Shown here one piece after another: positions 10,691 through 22,452 of a stretch of 64,000 nt of DNA. The stretch comes from Aspidiotus rigidus. Its lineage: Eukaryota; Arthropoda; Insecta; Hemiptera; Diaspididae. The position numbers were made by a program, and so were the translations under genes. Each line of letters opens with the position of its first letter. Position 1 is the first letter of the stretch. The stretch spans positions 5,952,001 through 6,016,000 of the forward strand of contig JAVHKY010000052.1 in NCBI GenBank assembly GCA_035079385.1, read 5' to 3'. Under the pieces are notes generated by a model that was not told the DNA's origin, searched no databases, and was given only the letters and a program-made list of their open reading frames with translations.

Positions 10691-10993
10691 TGAAGATAAT
10701 AGATTTGAAACACATTAATAAATTCTAAATATTTACAAAACAAAGATGTGATCAAGTTTTTGGCACACGCCACTTCTTTTATCATATTTTAATAAGAATC
10801 TTAAAAACATTATTTTTATGTTTAGGCTTGGTTTTTGTTATTCTGCATCTTCGACGGATTTTTAAATTTTTTGTATCAAATTAAGATGTAAGATTGAACC
10901 CTTCTCTTGAATTGGGAAAACATCCACTCGTGGCGTTTGATGTTGCGGGTAAGCAAGGAAAAATTAAGATAACTTCCAATCTATGGTATATAC

Positions 10994-13540
10994 CAGCCCT
11001 ATTCAACTGGCGGCCCGCGGGCCGGATCCGGCCCGCGGAAGCTTGTCGAACGGCCCGCGAAAAATATTTCGTTCCAATAATTTCAAAGATTACAGTCGTA
11101 AGAATAAATGAAAAAAAAAAACAGTAGACGAAGAACTGAAATAGAAAAGCTGTACTCAATGTAATGCATGATCGACGTTCAAGTATAAATGTGAAAGACC
11201 AACACAACTAAACGCGTTTGAGAAGGTAGAGATTATTAAGCATTGCAACGATTCCTCCCTCCTCCCTCTTGCGAAGAAAGTTATACCAGAGTCGCTGTTA
11301 GTTGACCGGCGGCGCGGCGTCGATGTTATAATCTTTGATTAGTCATGCCTTGACCTCATATTTTCCATCCTTCATCGTGTAGGTATCAGTTCTGAATGAT
11401 TACCTAACCGTGAATGTTCTCTAGTATCGCGAAGTCGAGTGTCAAAAATGTCTCTTTCAGCGGTACCCTCCAAAAAACGAAAGCTTGATGTTGAAAATCG
11501 TCGTTTCAATGAAGAGTGGACTTCGAAATTTGCGTTCATTTTACCTGCGACAACGAATGCTAAACCAATGTGTGTAATTTGCAATGAATGTGTTTCTGTA
11601 CTTAAAGAGTATAATGTTCGAAGGCATTACGAACAAAATCATCAGTCGTTTGCGAAATCCTATCCGATCGGTTCCTCTGCGCGGTCTTCTAAAATTGAAT
11701 CCCTGAAAGCAACCTACTACAAGGGTAATAAAATGACGTTCACAAACGTTTTTTCGCAGCAAGAAAAATGTTCTCTCGATTCTTTAAAAGTAGCCTGGTT
11801 ACTGACGAAGAAAAAACGCCCTTTTACTGACGCGGAAACGTTGAAGAGTTGTATGCTCGCTGTTCTGAACGAGGTGATCACGGATGAGAAAACGAAATCT
11901 TCGGTCTTATCTTCTGTGCAGCAGGTGGAGTTGTCTGACACAACTACTGGTCGCAGAGTTGACCTCTTAGGCTCGGATATTTTTGATATAATTTGCCGAG
12001 AATTAAAACGCGTTGACGTGTTTTCATTAGCGATAGATGAATCAACTGATTCTACGGACCAAGCTCAGTTGAATCTTATTGTACGTTTTTTTGACGGTGG
12101 CTGCTTTCGAGAAGAACTGCTAGCTTTATTACCAATGATAGGGCATACTACTGGTTCTGATATATTCCAAACAGTCGAAAAATTCTTTTATGACAACGGA
12201 CTTGATCTCAATAAGATCTGCCTACTAGTAACTGACGGCGCCCCCTCTATGGTGGGCAAGGTTAGCGGTTTCATACAACAATTACGAGCCATAGTTCCTC
12301 ATATTCAATCACTACACTGTATCATCCACCAGAGTGTTTTATGTGGCAAACTTTCAAAGCATTTCAAAGATGTAATGGAGCGTGTAATGAAAATCATAAA
12401 CTGTATCAGGTCAAAATCCAGCCTCCAACATAGATTGTTTCGCACGGTTTTAGAAAATATGTCTGCAAAGCATGCGGACATTCGCATGTATAATGAGGTG
12501 CGTTGGCTCAGCAAAGGGCAAGTGTTAGAACGGTTCATTACGCTTCAGAAAGAAATTTGCGTGTTCTTAGGCTCAACAACAATGAAAAAAGCTGAAGGTT
12601 TTAAAGAACTTCTTGAAAATCAAGAGTTTATGCTTGATGTTTCATTTCTAGCCGATCTTTTCCATCATATGAATGTCTTGAACACGCAATTGCAGGGCAG
12701 AGGTCAATGCATCATCGATATCATCGAGAGGATTACTGCATTTCAAAAGAAAATACAAGTTCTATCCGCTGATTTGCGAGGGAAATTAATTCATTTTCCA
12801 AGAGTGCGCACCATCATTGAAGCTTCGGAGGAGGACATTTGTGTCACCCCTATTATGACAGACTTCTTATCTACCCTCGAAGAAAATTTTTCAACTCGTT
12901 TCTCGGACTTCAATATTGACAAAAATATTATTAAATTTGTGAGGAATCCATTCAAATGGGAAGTACCCGATGAAGGAATGGATAAATTTTTACAGCTTTC
13001 TGGTCTTTCCGTTGATGAAGGAAGCTTCCGCATGGAGTTAATTGACCTCCAAGAAAATTTCGAACAGAATGATCGCTTTGATTCCAACGATTATCAGCAA
13101 TTCTGGATTGATATTGAGTCGTCTACGTACCCTAATTTGAAGAAATTTAGTTTATTTTTTTTATCTATGTTCGGGTCTACTTACGCATGTGAATCGGCTT
13201 TCTCTCACATGAATGCCATTAAATGTAATTCAAGATCTAGTTTGACAGATACGAAACTAGAAAATTGTCTTCGTATTTCACTTACTACGTACGAGCCAAA
13301 TTTTTCAAAAATTGTAAAAAACATGAAATGTCATCAATTTTCACATTAGTGCTCATGATCAACTAGTAATTTTGTTTTTTTAACCTCTGATGTTCTTTTT
13401 CCTGAAATGCCATTATTTCCAGGAATAGTAAAAATTTGAACTTCTCTCCACGTCTTTGTTTCCTGAAAAATTTTTTCTGGCCCGCGCAAAATTCTTTGAC
13501 GTCAAAACGGCCCGCTTTGAAGAAAACTTGAATAGGATCT
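10994..13540 (+). mobile_element. hAT-type DNA transposon
   Basis: The transposase ORF is bracketed by GC-rich ends. The left end starts CAGCCCTATTCAACTGGCGG and continues into GGCCCGCGGGCC. The right end contains GGCCCGC blocks and finishes TTGAATAGGATCT, inverse to CCTATTCAA on the left. The ends are diverged and no 8 bp duplication was seen, so the borders are approximate. It lies inside the long intron of the minus-strand clip-serpin gene, in the opposite orientation. Confidence 0.75.
11439..13349 (+). CDS. hAT-family transposase, ZBED5/GTF2IRD2-like
   Basis: 636 codons without interruption. The N-terminus has a basic patch and a zinc finger of BED/SPIN type (CVICNE then HYEQNH, residues about 45-70). 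The hAT catalytic acidic residues are present in their usual contexts: AIDESTD (about 195), LVTDGAPSMVGK (about 265) and the C-terminal ACESAFSHMN (about 585) within the dimerisation region. VRWLSKG (about 355) is typical of the ZBED5/FAM200/GTF2IRD2 group. A cut-and-paste transposase is expected to act in the nucleus on the element's ends. The frame is intact while almost every other transposon ORF here is broken, so the copy is young, active or domesticated. The ATG at 11439 is the first in frame; a second ATG lies at 11448. Confidence 0.9.
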   Translation: MSKMSLSAVPSKKRKLDVENRRFNEEWTSKFAFILPATTNAKPMCVICNECVSVLKEYNVRRHYEQNHQSFAKSYPIGSSARSSKIESLKATYYKGNKMTFTNVFSQQEKCSLDSLKVAWLLTKKKRPFTDAETLKSCMLAVLNEVITDEKTKSSVLSSVQQVELSDTTTGRRVDLLGSDIFDIICRELKRVDVFSLAIDESTDSTDQAQLNLIVRFFDGGCFREELLALLPMIGHTTGSDIFQTVEKFFYDNGLDLNKICLLVTDGAPSMVGKVSGFIQQLRAIVPHIQSLHCIIHQSVLCGKLSKHFKDVMERVMKIINCIRSKSSLQHRLFRTVLENMSAKHADIRMYNEVRWLSKGQVLERFITLQKEICVFLGSTTMKKAEGFKELLENQEFMLDVSFLADLFHHMNVLNTQLQGRGQCIIDIIERITAFQKKIQVLSADLRGKLIHFPRVRTIIEASEEDICVTPIMTDFLSTLEENFSTRFSDFNIDKNIIKFVRNPFKWEVPDEGMDKFLQLSGLSVDEGSFRMELIDLQENFEQNDRFDSNDYQQFWIDIESSTYPNLKKFSLFFLSMFGSTYACESAFSHMNAIKCNSRSSLTDTKLENCLRISLTTYEPNFSKIVKNMKCHQFSH

Positions 13541-16500
13541 TCTCATCGTTCATCCCTTCATCTTTCAAAGCAGTTCCTCCTTATAGTTTCTTTTGTAGTT
13601 TGAACCGTTCCTTCCCTTATAAAGGGGAAAAAAATATGGGAATAAAGAGTTATAAGCCTACTGCGGCTGCTTAAATGTATTAACGCGAAAATCGAAGTCT
13701 TTAATGTTCAAGAAATACGCTACCTACATAATATACAGTTTTATGCTGATACGGAAGGATAACCTGCAGGTAGTCCAAACAGTTTCTTCACTCAGAGAAT
13801 AAAAATAAAATTTTCGTCATTGTGATACAACACATGGCTTCATTTGTCGTGACTCCAAATTTTGTTCAATAAATTACAATTCACGTTCTACACATAATGT
13901 TTGAATACTACGTATAAGTTATACATTTTCACAAATTGAATCGAGAAAAGAGGAGGAAAGAATATTGAAAAATCCTCTGTAAGAATTGAGATCACGTAGT
14001 TGTAGTCGTGATCATATTTTTGCAAAACTATCATTGATTATGTCCGGCTCGATGAATTAGTTTATCTTTATATTTGAATTATAATGGTTGATGATGAAAA
14101 TGCATTTCTCATTACTCATGATCCAAAACACATGTTTAAGCTGATATTCTGTGTATAATCAGGAGAAGTATGACCTATGTCCAATTTAATTTCCGACAAA
14201 GAATAAATAAATACTACCATTACATTAACGAAGTGTTGAAAAAAAACTGTGGTTTGATACCATTGTTTTACAAATTTATTCTGATCGTACTGACGTATTC
14301 TCGTTACAGATTTTTTAAAAAGAAAACCCGTAGGTCCATGTGACAGGCCGTTCCCCATCTGGAAAAAATGATGACTGGTTTATAGTTATTTGTAGAGCTC
14401 TTACTCTGGGGCATTCGTCAAATTATTTCCTAAAAAAACAGACAGTGGGAAATCAAATAGAAGTTTATTTCTTACCTCGGGAACCCTGGAGAAAAATTGT
14501 ATTTTTCCAAAAATGTAATGAATGCTAACTTTGAGGTAAATGCCAAAAAAAGTAAAAATCGGTTAGGCAGCGGCAAAATTACTTCATTCAAGCTTATTCT
14601 CTGAATTTATTTCGTGTCAAGATCACAAATTTCTTACAAAAAATATCTTCGTTCCGTGTATACTAACATTTGGTAGGTGTCTATCTATTATATAAAGACG
14701 TAGAGCGATTTTAGTTGTTCGATGTTCTCAGCTCCTATCACCCCCACCCTTACTCAAAGTTCAGAAATAGCTTCGTATGTGAGGTGGGCAGTATTTAGCC
14801 TTTTTTTTTTTCGGAAAACACCATAGGGGATGAATGGTGGACAAATTGCGTTCGTGTGATCGTAAAGTAGTGTGTGTAATCGCTAAGGTTGTAGATGTTT
14901 CAGAGTTTAGTGGCCAGTTGAGTTTCCAAAGGTAGTTCTAATGCGCCCGTAAATTTAAATAGTTTTGATTGGCGTTGTTAAATTGAAGAAAGCGTTTGAA
15001 AATTAGCCGACTATATGTTCATGACGGCACTAATTTTTGGGAAACATGAAAATACGTAGACCTACGTGAGGTGATACGAGAATAAATTTTTGGTTTCAAA
15101 TTGTAATTTCTCATTTGAGTTTTCGAATTGTGTGGTACGTTATTTCCTTTTCAGAATATAGAACGAGCTAGCGTTGAGTAGTTCTACAGGTGCCGAGTCC
15201 CGAGTTAAGTGGGAGTATATGTGTGTGCGTATGGAAGTATTTGATTGTTATAGATCCAGTGAGTTGAAAAAGTTTCTCATGGCGTGGTATCAACCAGAGA
15301 AATTACAGGATAAGCGTTGAGGATCAAAGAAAATATTGAAGTGATGGAGAGTGCTTCTCAAGAAGAGGTACAGATCGAAAAATAGATGGGGTAACAGTTG
15401 AGAATGAGTAGTGGTACAAGTAGAGGAGGATCGTCGAACTTTAAGAAATTATAGGCTTGCCGGGTTGGGTACGTATAAGGGTTCCGTCCAAAGGACGGGC
15501 ATTTCTACTTGTTTTAAATAAATATCCAGGGAAAAATTGAAGACTGGTTACCAGGGGGAGTATAATTTATGTGCAAAAATATAGGATGGAACAGTTATTA
15601 GAGTCAGAAACCTCAAGTTGACTAAACCTAAATTTACTGCAGGTTCACCAAAAAATCAGCTGAATGAACTTGATCTAAGCGGATCTTTGAGGAGAAAAAT
15701 GAAAGAGTTAAGCAACGCGGAGTGATTGCATTCACGAAAGTGGAGATCAACAGCCAGAGAGCAAGATTTCCAAGAAAAAATGAAGAAAACAAGCATAGTA
15801 AGTTTCATTTAAGTCTGAATATCAAGAACGTGAAGCAGGCAACAAATTAGATGCCTACCAAAGAGGAAGTACCAAAATATTCTTTAATGTCTATAAGCAG
15901 AAAAAATGTAACAAGAAACGAATGCTTCGACAAGAAAGGAGTACTCCAAAGAGGAGTAAAAACTACAAAGACCGCAGAAAATGAATAAATCCGAGCGCTT
16001 TCGGTTAATAAACCATCATCGGGTATTCCTTTCTCATGGTTATGGACAACCGTAATTTGGAGGAACGAATCTGTTTAAACCGATGCTTATTGGACACCAG
16101 ATGTAGAAGAGAAGACTCATGATTCAAATTGGGCGTCCACCACGATCGCTAAGAATGCGCGTGATTTGTTTGTATAATATGGGAAACAAAATTCCTCGAT
16201 TCTAAAAGAAATAAGGGGGTCGGCTCCGGAGTGAGAAATGAGATATCATATACAAGCATGATATTGCTTCCAATTTTGGAGTTTGGTAATTTTAATAGAA
16301 CATAATTATATAGTGTTAATAAGTCGAAAATTCAGTAATTCTGGGGTGTAGGAAGGCGCCGGAGAACGCCAAAATCTGTCGGCATTTAGTCAAGGTTGGA
16401 GGCTCTTTACTCACTTAGAGAGTGTGATAGGGGCAGACTTGTACCATAGTTGTAGGTACTACACTACACTAGGATTTTCCCAGTATATTTTCTCTCCCTC

Positions 16501-16985
16501 TCTCTACTTCTTTATCGCAGACGGATCGAGCATATGCTTGAAGTTAGTTTGTTAAAGTATATCCAAAAGCACAGATGTAATACATGTTCAGCTTTCTTTT
16601 CTGAATTAAAAACACTAAAAATCATGATTAAAAAGTTACATCATATTAATGTAGAAAAGGTTGACATACAGAATTGAAATTGATTTTTCTCACTGTCAAC
16701 CAGTTGATTAGTATTAACAAAAAAAGAAAGTATAACGGGAGGGTATAGAAGAAAAAATTGCATGGGAAGACATTGCATTCCTACAACTCATAAATCACAG
16801 TCATATTATAATATTGAACGGTGTGATTTTACCAATAATTGACATGTGGCTTATGTAATTATGAAAAAATAGAATGGTATACATTTTTCAGTGAATGACG
16901 GAAACGGAAAAGAAAACTAAACTGGGTGGGTAGCGAGAAAAGCGATGTATTTATAAAACTAGGTTCAGGTTTTGTATAAACTTAT
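13541..16985. other. Long intron sequence, no gene recognised
   Basis: No ORF with domain similarity and no convincing splice-flanked exon. A minus frame at 14116-14358 follows a possible acceptor (TTTTTTCCAG near 14360), but none of its phases fits the clip-serpin gene. 14870-16400 looks like heavily decayed sequence of unknown origin. Confidence 0.35.
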
Positions 16986-16989
16986 ACTT

Positions 16990-17255
16990 CCTTCCTTGGC
17001 TTAATAACGATGCAAATAAAAATTAAGGGCCCGGCCGCTTGTACCAAAAATGAAACCGAGTTTAAAAAGCTAACTATAAGTTCAAGTCAACTGGTCAAAA
17101 TTGTGCAGTCAAATAATACTTGGTTTAGCTCGTAATATACGTGGTTAAACTATAGGATTAAATGGGTTGATACAACTGAACAAAGTTTGAGTTAACTTGA
17201 CCTTAAGATTAACAAGTTGGTATAAGCAGTCCTAAGGATTATTTCCTTTATTCAA
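16990..17255. mobile_element. Weak inverted-repeat element
   Basis: CCGCTTGTACCAA near the left and TTGGTATAAGCAG near the right pair imperfectly. TCAAGTCAACT and AGTTAACTTGA pair further in. It is possibly an old MITE. Confidence 0.35.
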
Positions 17256-17259
17256 TATC

Positions 17260-18282
17260 TGTCGAAATCAGTAACCTATCTGTTGTCAATATTAGGACAG
17301 CATAGATTTAGATGAGTAAACCAAATCGTCATATTGGACCTTAGTGTGACAAGCGACAAGCGACAAGCGAAAGGCTCAAACAAAGCTACAAATTTGCGCG
17401 GAACGAGGTATAATTATACAAGTAGGTAGCTTTACATAATATTGCAATGTTGTTTGAACCTTCCGCTTGTGGACAACATGGTTTTGTGCAAGGGTTCCGA
17501 CATAAGAGTTATTTTTTCGATCATTGGAGACATATCCATCTTGACCGTTTGCCCAATACCTGTCGTAGAAAAATGATAAATTGGCCAAAACCCGTTACAC
17601 CCAGAAATTTTTACGGGCAATTGGGCAGTAACTATTACATATCTGCTTATTATAACTGGTATAATTGGCAAAGAGATTGGTAGGAATTACACCTTCCATA
17701 GTTCTATCACTGATCACAATTAGTGCTGAGTACGTTCAAATAAAGTCCATCACAGACAACAAATCAGAGGAAAAACTTTATGTGCGTTCATTTCAATTAT
17801 ATTTTTGATTATAAAAAATCTGTGTAGACCCTTTTCTCAGAATTGTTGTTTTGCAAATATTTGCAATAAAAATTCATTTTTCTGATTCAACCACTGCCCG
17901 CTGGTTGAAATAGAACATTAGGTTGAACGCACTTTTCTATGAACTGTGAATATTGATGTAATAAATGATGAATCGCTCCCTCTATGCATCTTTAACTCTC
18001 TTCTGAAAGCCCAACAGTTCTCTTGGGGACAGCATGCTTTGAATTATATACACATGTCAAGTATTATACATCAATATACAGTCGGCAGCTTTTAACAAAA
18101 AGATACTGTCTACCGCGGAACATTAATTATAATTAATAAATTCTAATTAATTTCAATCCGAATATTCGATATCGGTTGAAAATTTTTCTTATTATTTTCT
18201 GTTTTTTGTCTCCGTTCACGTTTGGTTCAAACCCTAATTAAAAATTTTGAAAGGTTCATATCGAAATTAAGTGCTAGCAAAG
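17260..18282. other. Intron sequence, unassigned
   Basis: It contains ACAAGCG three times in tandem (about 17347-17368). A short minus frame with CRNPCTKPCCPQ lies near 17460-17500, but it is too short and lacks the clip spacing, so it is not called. Confidence 0.35.
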
Positions 18283-18651
18283 ATGGCAAAACCCAAATCC
18301 GTAAGAAAGAAGAAACCAACTAAGTTGACAAGCTCTGAAATGTAAATGAAGACTTCAAATTGGACGCCGCCGATGACTCACTGCTGTCGCTAACGCTGAG
18401 CGCGACAAGCACGTTTCAGATGGAAACAGAGATACAATTACGACTCGGAATTTAACAAATGTAACTGGAGTTCACCTGCACCAAGTGAAAAAGGAAGCAG
18501 CAAAACTTGTAAGTTACGAGTACCGGTAGTTAATAATAATAATACAGATAAAGAAAATCATCTAGCTGAGACATTATTCACAAAACAAAATCTACAACAA
18601 GCAATCGAAGCTGCTTTGGTAGCAGAGAGAGAGATTTTCACGCAAAAATGA
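18283..18651 (+). pseudogene. Unrecognised small ORF with two frame breaks and a KEN tripeptide
   Basis: From ATG 18283 the first 20 codons give a basic N-terminus (MAKPKSVRKKKPTKLTSSEM), then a stop. A second segment is open one frame over (about 18345-18430), and the original frame then stays open to TGA at 18649. The last segment includes TDKENHLAETLF and a helix-prone stretch, QNLQQAIEAALVAERE. KEN is a known degron of cell-cycle regulators, but that is only suggestive. With two breaks it is either a pseudogene or an intact gene damaged by assembly indels. I do not recognise the family. Confidence 0.4.
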
Positions 18652-19019
18652 CCCCGAAAAAAAGTCATTTCAAAAAGAGGCTAACCTTGGCACTTTTCAG
18701 GCCCAAATATATTGTCAATAATTTGATACAAGGTGCACGTTTTGTTTTAATCTCGAACTTAGAACGTACAGTCTTTGATTTCATTCATTAATCAATCCCC
18801 TAGGAGCCATAGTTTTCTGGGTGTTGCGTTTTAAATCTTTAAACGCGTTTTTCTCAAAACAGGTTTTTTCAAGTTAGGCCCTTCTTCCGGAGACGTGTTC
18901 AATTCAACAATCAGAATCCCTGATCAGAATAAGCAAAACACAACCAACAAGTCGTTTATTTTCTCACCCAAAAACTACTTTTGTCTAGAATGAATATTTG
19001 ACAGACATGTGGTATACTC
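18652..19019. other. Intron sequence, nothing recognised
   Basis: No repeat or exon was supported. Confidence 0.35.
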
Positions 19020-19034
19020 GTATGTAGATTGATT

Positions 19035-19215
19035 TTCTGTGACGTCCCTTGTAGGCAAAAGTACCTATTCAAAAAGCAGTCCAGCAGCTTCAAGCAGGTT
19101 CACAATTAGCATGGGAATAACATAGGAACATTTCAATCATTCATTCATCCCCCCAAAAAATAATAAAAATAAAAATAAATTTAAGAATAAGAAATGCATT
19201 TTTATATACAAGAAA
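19035..19215. repeat. Dispersed repeat unit, copy 2
   Basis: It matches 5390-5560 in the order of its blocks (GTGACGTC, CAGCAGCTTCA, TTCACAATTAGCATGGG-like, AAATGCATTTTTATA). It lies about 130 bp before the second copy of the 136 bp MITE. Confidence 0.5.
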
Positions 19216-19341
19216 GCTCAAAGATTATGAATACCAACTTTTCACTCTCAACTCATTCCTCATTTTGAAGTACTGATGAATGATTGAAAGTTCCAGTAGT
19301 AATCTCATGGGATTCAATAAGCCGTTCGCTAAAATATATAT

Positions 19342-19477
19342 GTGACCTGCAATGAGAGAAGGATGCTCATTGTCCACTGACAGGAGCATCATTTCTCTTT
19401 GATTATATGTCCAATCAGAGAGAAATGGTGTTCCTGCACCAATGGGCAATGAGCATCCTTTTCTCATCGCAAGTCAC
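19342..19477. mobile_element. 136 bp palindromic MITE with 4 bp duplication, copy 2
   Basis: Same length and ends (GTGACCTGCAATGAG, inverse at the right) as 5241-5376, flanked by ATAT at 19338-19341 and 19478-19481. Confidence 0.8.
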
Positions 19478-20061
19478 ATATTTTTAATAGGTATACTATC
19501 ACATATGTACAATAAAAATTTGTACTCTACACATCAGTGTCGCCCTAGAGTCAGGCCACTCAGGCCTTCCTCCCTCGCTGCATTAAGCTTGTCAGAGTTA
19601 GGATGAGAGAAACATTGGCATTGGAAAAATCAACATTTTCAGTTAGTACTAATTTTCTTAGAAATCTATTTAAAATTTTAAATGAAAGAACAATGCATAA
19701 CTCAGCAAAGCGACAGTAGTATGTGGGCTATGTTTTTGCTAAAAAAATTCCTTGGAACTGATTGAAAGACACTTGGAAATCTCAGTTTTTGCACATGTTC
19801 GTATGTAACATTGTCTGTTTATTCTAACTTTGATACAAGCGACGTCGAAGTTTGGTTAGATAAGCCAGAGTGTCAGGACGTATGCACTGCGTTCAAATGT
19901 TGAAGTGAATGTGAATACCTAAGGTGCGAATTATTAAGATAAGCATATAATAGTGCGTAGCGTGTTTTTTCGTGCAGCAATCGTGATTGCTATAGTGCGA
20001 TATTAGACTTACAACAGATAATCGGTAACTACACTTACAAGCACTGCAAAGAAGAAAGAAG

Positions 20062-20805
20062 ATGAACGAACAAATGAAGCAAGATATGAAAAAAATAATT
20101 GCGGATGAACTCAAGAAACAAGTAATAGAAGAGCTGAAAGGTGTGAAGAAAAGCATAACGGAAGCGAAAAAAGAGATTAAAGAAGAAATATCAACCTTAC
20201 GACAAGAAATATGTGAAAACAAAGAGGAGATTGAACGACTGAGAAGTGAAATCGAAGAGCTGAAAATAGAGAATGTCGAATTGAAAACAAAAATGAAGGA
20301 GACGGACCAATACCATAGGAACCAAGACATAATCATCAGCGGAATAGAAGAGAAGGAGGAAGAAAACGAAGAAGATTTACTAGAATCAATACAGGAAGTA
20401 GCAAAAAGCTTGGGAGTCCCCCTCGAAGAGTATGATGTCAATACGTACCACAGATTAGCGCCCAACAAGCTTAAAAAAAGAGCCGTTATCGTCCGCCTGA
20501 ATAATAGGTTGAAAACATCGAAACTAGTAAAAGCATCTCGACTAGTCAAGCTGAAGGGTATTTATGTAAATAGCCACTTGACTAAGAACACCGTAGGTCT
20601 GCTTGCTGAAGCGAGAATGCTCAGAGATCAAGGAGTAATAAAATACGTTTGGGAAAAGGATTGTCAAGTTTTTGTTAGAGTTAAGGAAGACACCCCTGCA
20701 ATTAGAGTCAAGAATTACGAAGACCTGAAAAATGTCACCGAGAAGAACGCTGGAATGAGCACGAGGAACGTCAGCCGCACAGCTCCTCCGAAGAAAACAA
20801 AATAG
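20062..20805 (+). CDS. LINE ORF1, coiled-coil nucleic-acid-binding protein
   Basis: 247 codons. Residues 1-90 are almost entirely Glu/Lys heptads, predicted coiled coil. Residues 95-190 form an L1-ORF1-like middle region (DIIISGIEE, then TYHRLAP and RAVIVRLNN), similar to the RNA-recognition fold of ORF1 proteins. The tail is basic. ORF1 proteins trimerise and coat the element's RNA. The frame is open, it stops 33 bp before the ORF2 ATG, and nothing in it appears broken. Confidence 0.85.
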   Translation: MNEQMKQDMKKIIADELKKQVIEELKGVKKSITEAKKEIKEEISTLRQEICENKEEIERLRSEIEELKIENVELKTKMKETDQYHRNQDIIISGIEEKEEENEEDLLESIQEVAKSLGVPLEEYDVNTYHRLAPNKLKKRAVIVRLNNRLKTSKLVKASRLVKLKGIYVNSHLTKNTVGLLAEARMLRDQGVIKYVWEKDCQVFVRVKEDTPAIRVKNYEDLKNVTEKNAGMSTRNVSRTAPPKKTK

Positions 20806-20838
20806 AACGAATGTAAGCCAAACTCGCTGTACCCAGTC

Positions 20839-22251
20839 ATGCCTGGTCCGCAAGGGTACGTAAGACCACTCCCCTCTGCCACAAATAAAAGCAATAGAAG
20901 AACAGGTACAGGAATAAATTTAGATTTACATTTAGATTTAAAAATAGATATAGGATTTGAAACAAGAATGAGCCCTGGGAATGGAAATTGTAGGAACAAA
21001 CGTGAAAAAGAAAATTTACTGCCTAATGAAAAAGCCTTACAAAGAACAAAAAATGATAAAAACTATAAGAATCTGCAAGAGGAAGTAAGAAATTTAGCAA
21101 GAAGAGATAGTAAAAAAGAGAAAGCAATAAAAATAGCCTCGATGAACGTGAGAACTTTAAAAAATAATGATGATCTAACAGAATTAGAGAAAGAAATGAA
21201 AGAAAGAAAAATAGATATTCTAGGAGTATCCGAAGTCAGAAGGGAAGGAGAAAAAATTATTGAAACAAAGAACGGGAACCTATTCTGCTACATAGGAATT
21301 GATAAAGGCCAAAAAGGGCTGGGATTTATAATTGGGAAAGAATGGAAAGAAAAAGTATCAATATTCAAAGGTATAAACGATAGACTAGCAACAATAAAAG
21401 TTGATCTAGGAAAAGACAATATAATTACAATAATTCAAGTTTATGCACCCACATCTTCAGCAGAAGAATGTATAAGTGATGAATTCTATGAAAAACTGAG
21501 CGAGGTAATAAAAGAGCAAAAAGTAAACAAAAAAAGTAAACTACTGATCATGGGGGACTTTAATAGTCAAGTGGGAAAAAGAAGGGAAGGTGAAGAAAGT
21601 ACGATGGGAAAATATAATTATGGAGAAAGAAATAAAAGAGGGTGGAAATTGATTAGATTTTGTCAAGAACACGAACTTAAAGTTATTAACACACTATTTA
21701 AAAAGAGAAAAGGAAAGATGTGGACTTGGATCTCTCCAAATCGTGAGTATAAAACTCAAATTGATTATATGTTGGCACCGATTCAGGCAAATGAGATAGA
21801 AGATTTTGATGTGGTAGGTGGAATTAATCACCAATCTGATCATAGAATGATAAAGTGTAAAATAACTCTCAATAGATGGCGATATGCAACAAGCAATAAG
21901 AACCAGCAAAGATTAGAAAAAAAGGACGAGCAATTATACATTAAAAAGCTGAGTGAGGAATCAGAAAAGGAACAAGAAATAGAGCTAACAATAGAAAATA
22001 TGAACTCAACAATAAATAAATGGATGAAAAGAGCGTCAGAAAAAGCAATCAAGGAAAGAGATAGTAATGATAAAGGAAAAGAAGGTCTACCAAAAGAAAT
22101 AACAGAGTTAATTAGGAAAAGAGAAGAGATAAAAAGGAAAAACACAACAACTAAGAAAGAGAGAATAGAGCTAAACCTGGTGTGTAAGATAATCAAAAGG
22201 AAACTGAGAACATACAATGATCAAAAAAGAAAATCTAGTTTTCAGAAATGA
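20839..22251 (+). pseudogene. LINE ORF2, endonuclease part
   Basis: 470 codons. After a variable N-terminus, an AP-type endonuclease runs from KIASMNVRTL (about residue 95) through GVSEVRR, YAPTSS, MGDFNSQVG and IDYML to NHQSDHRMI, so its metal-binding and His/Asp residues are present. This domain nicks target DNA for target-primed reverse transcription. The frame ends early at 22251, just before the reverse transcriptase. Readable pieces continue in other frames to about 22450, implying at least two or three small indels, so the copy is not autonomous as read. Confidence 0.85.
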
Positions 22252-22452
22252 GAGAAAACCCACCTAATATCCCACATATCACAGAGGAAGAAGTAGAACA
22301 AGTGGTGAAAGGATTAAAAAGTGAGAAGGCAACAGGGTCTGATATAATATCTTGAATGAGCATATTAAATATGGAGGAAAAATCATTATAAAATACCTAG
22401 CAGAATTATACAATCTAATAATACAGAAATAAAGATTCCAAAAGATTGGTGC

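Noticed and set aside
14116..14358. 80-codon minus frame behind a possible acceptor as the missing exon of the clip-serpin gene
   Set aside because: Only the phase-0 reading is open; it does not fit a phase-1 donor upstream, and the sequence has no Ser/Thr or cysteine pattern.
17450..17590. Minus-strand CRNPCTKPCCPQ read as a third clip module or a methuselah-like ectodomain
   Set aside because: Cysteine spacing does not match the two clip modules, a stop lies a few codons upstream, and no acceptor in a usable phase precedes it.
18020..18045. ACCPQENC on the minus strand near 18035 as a clip ending
   Set aside because: An in-frame TAA lies just upstream and the other four cysteines are missing.
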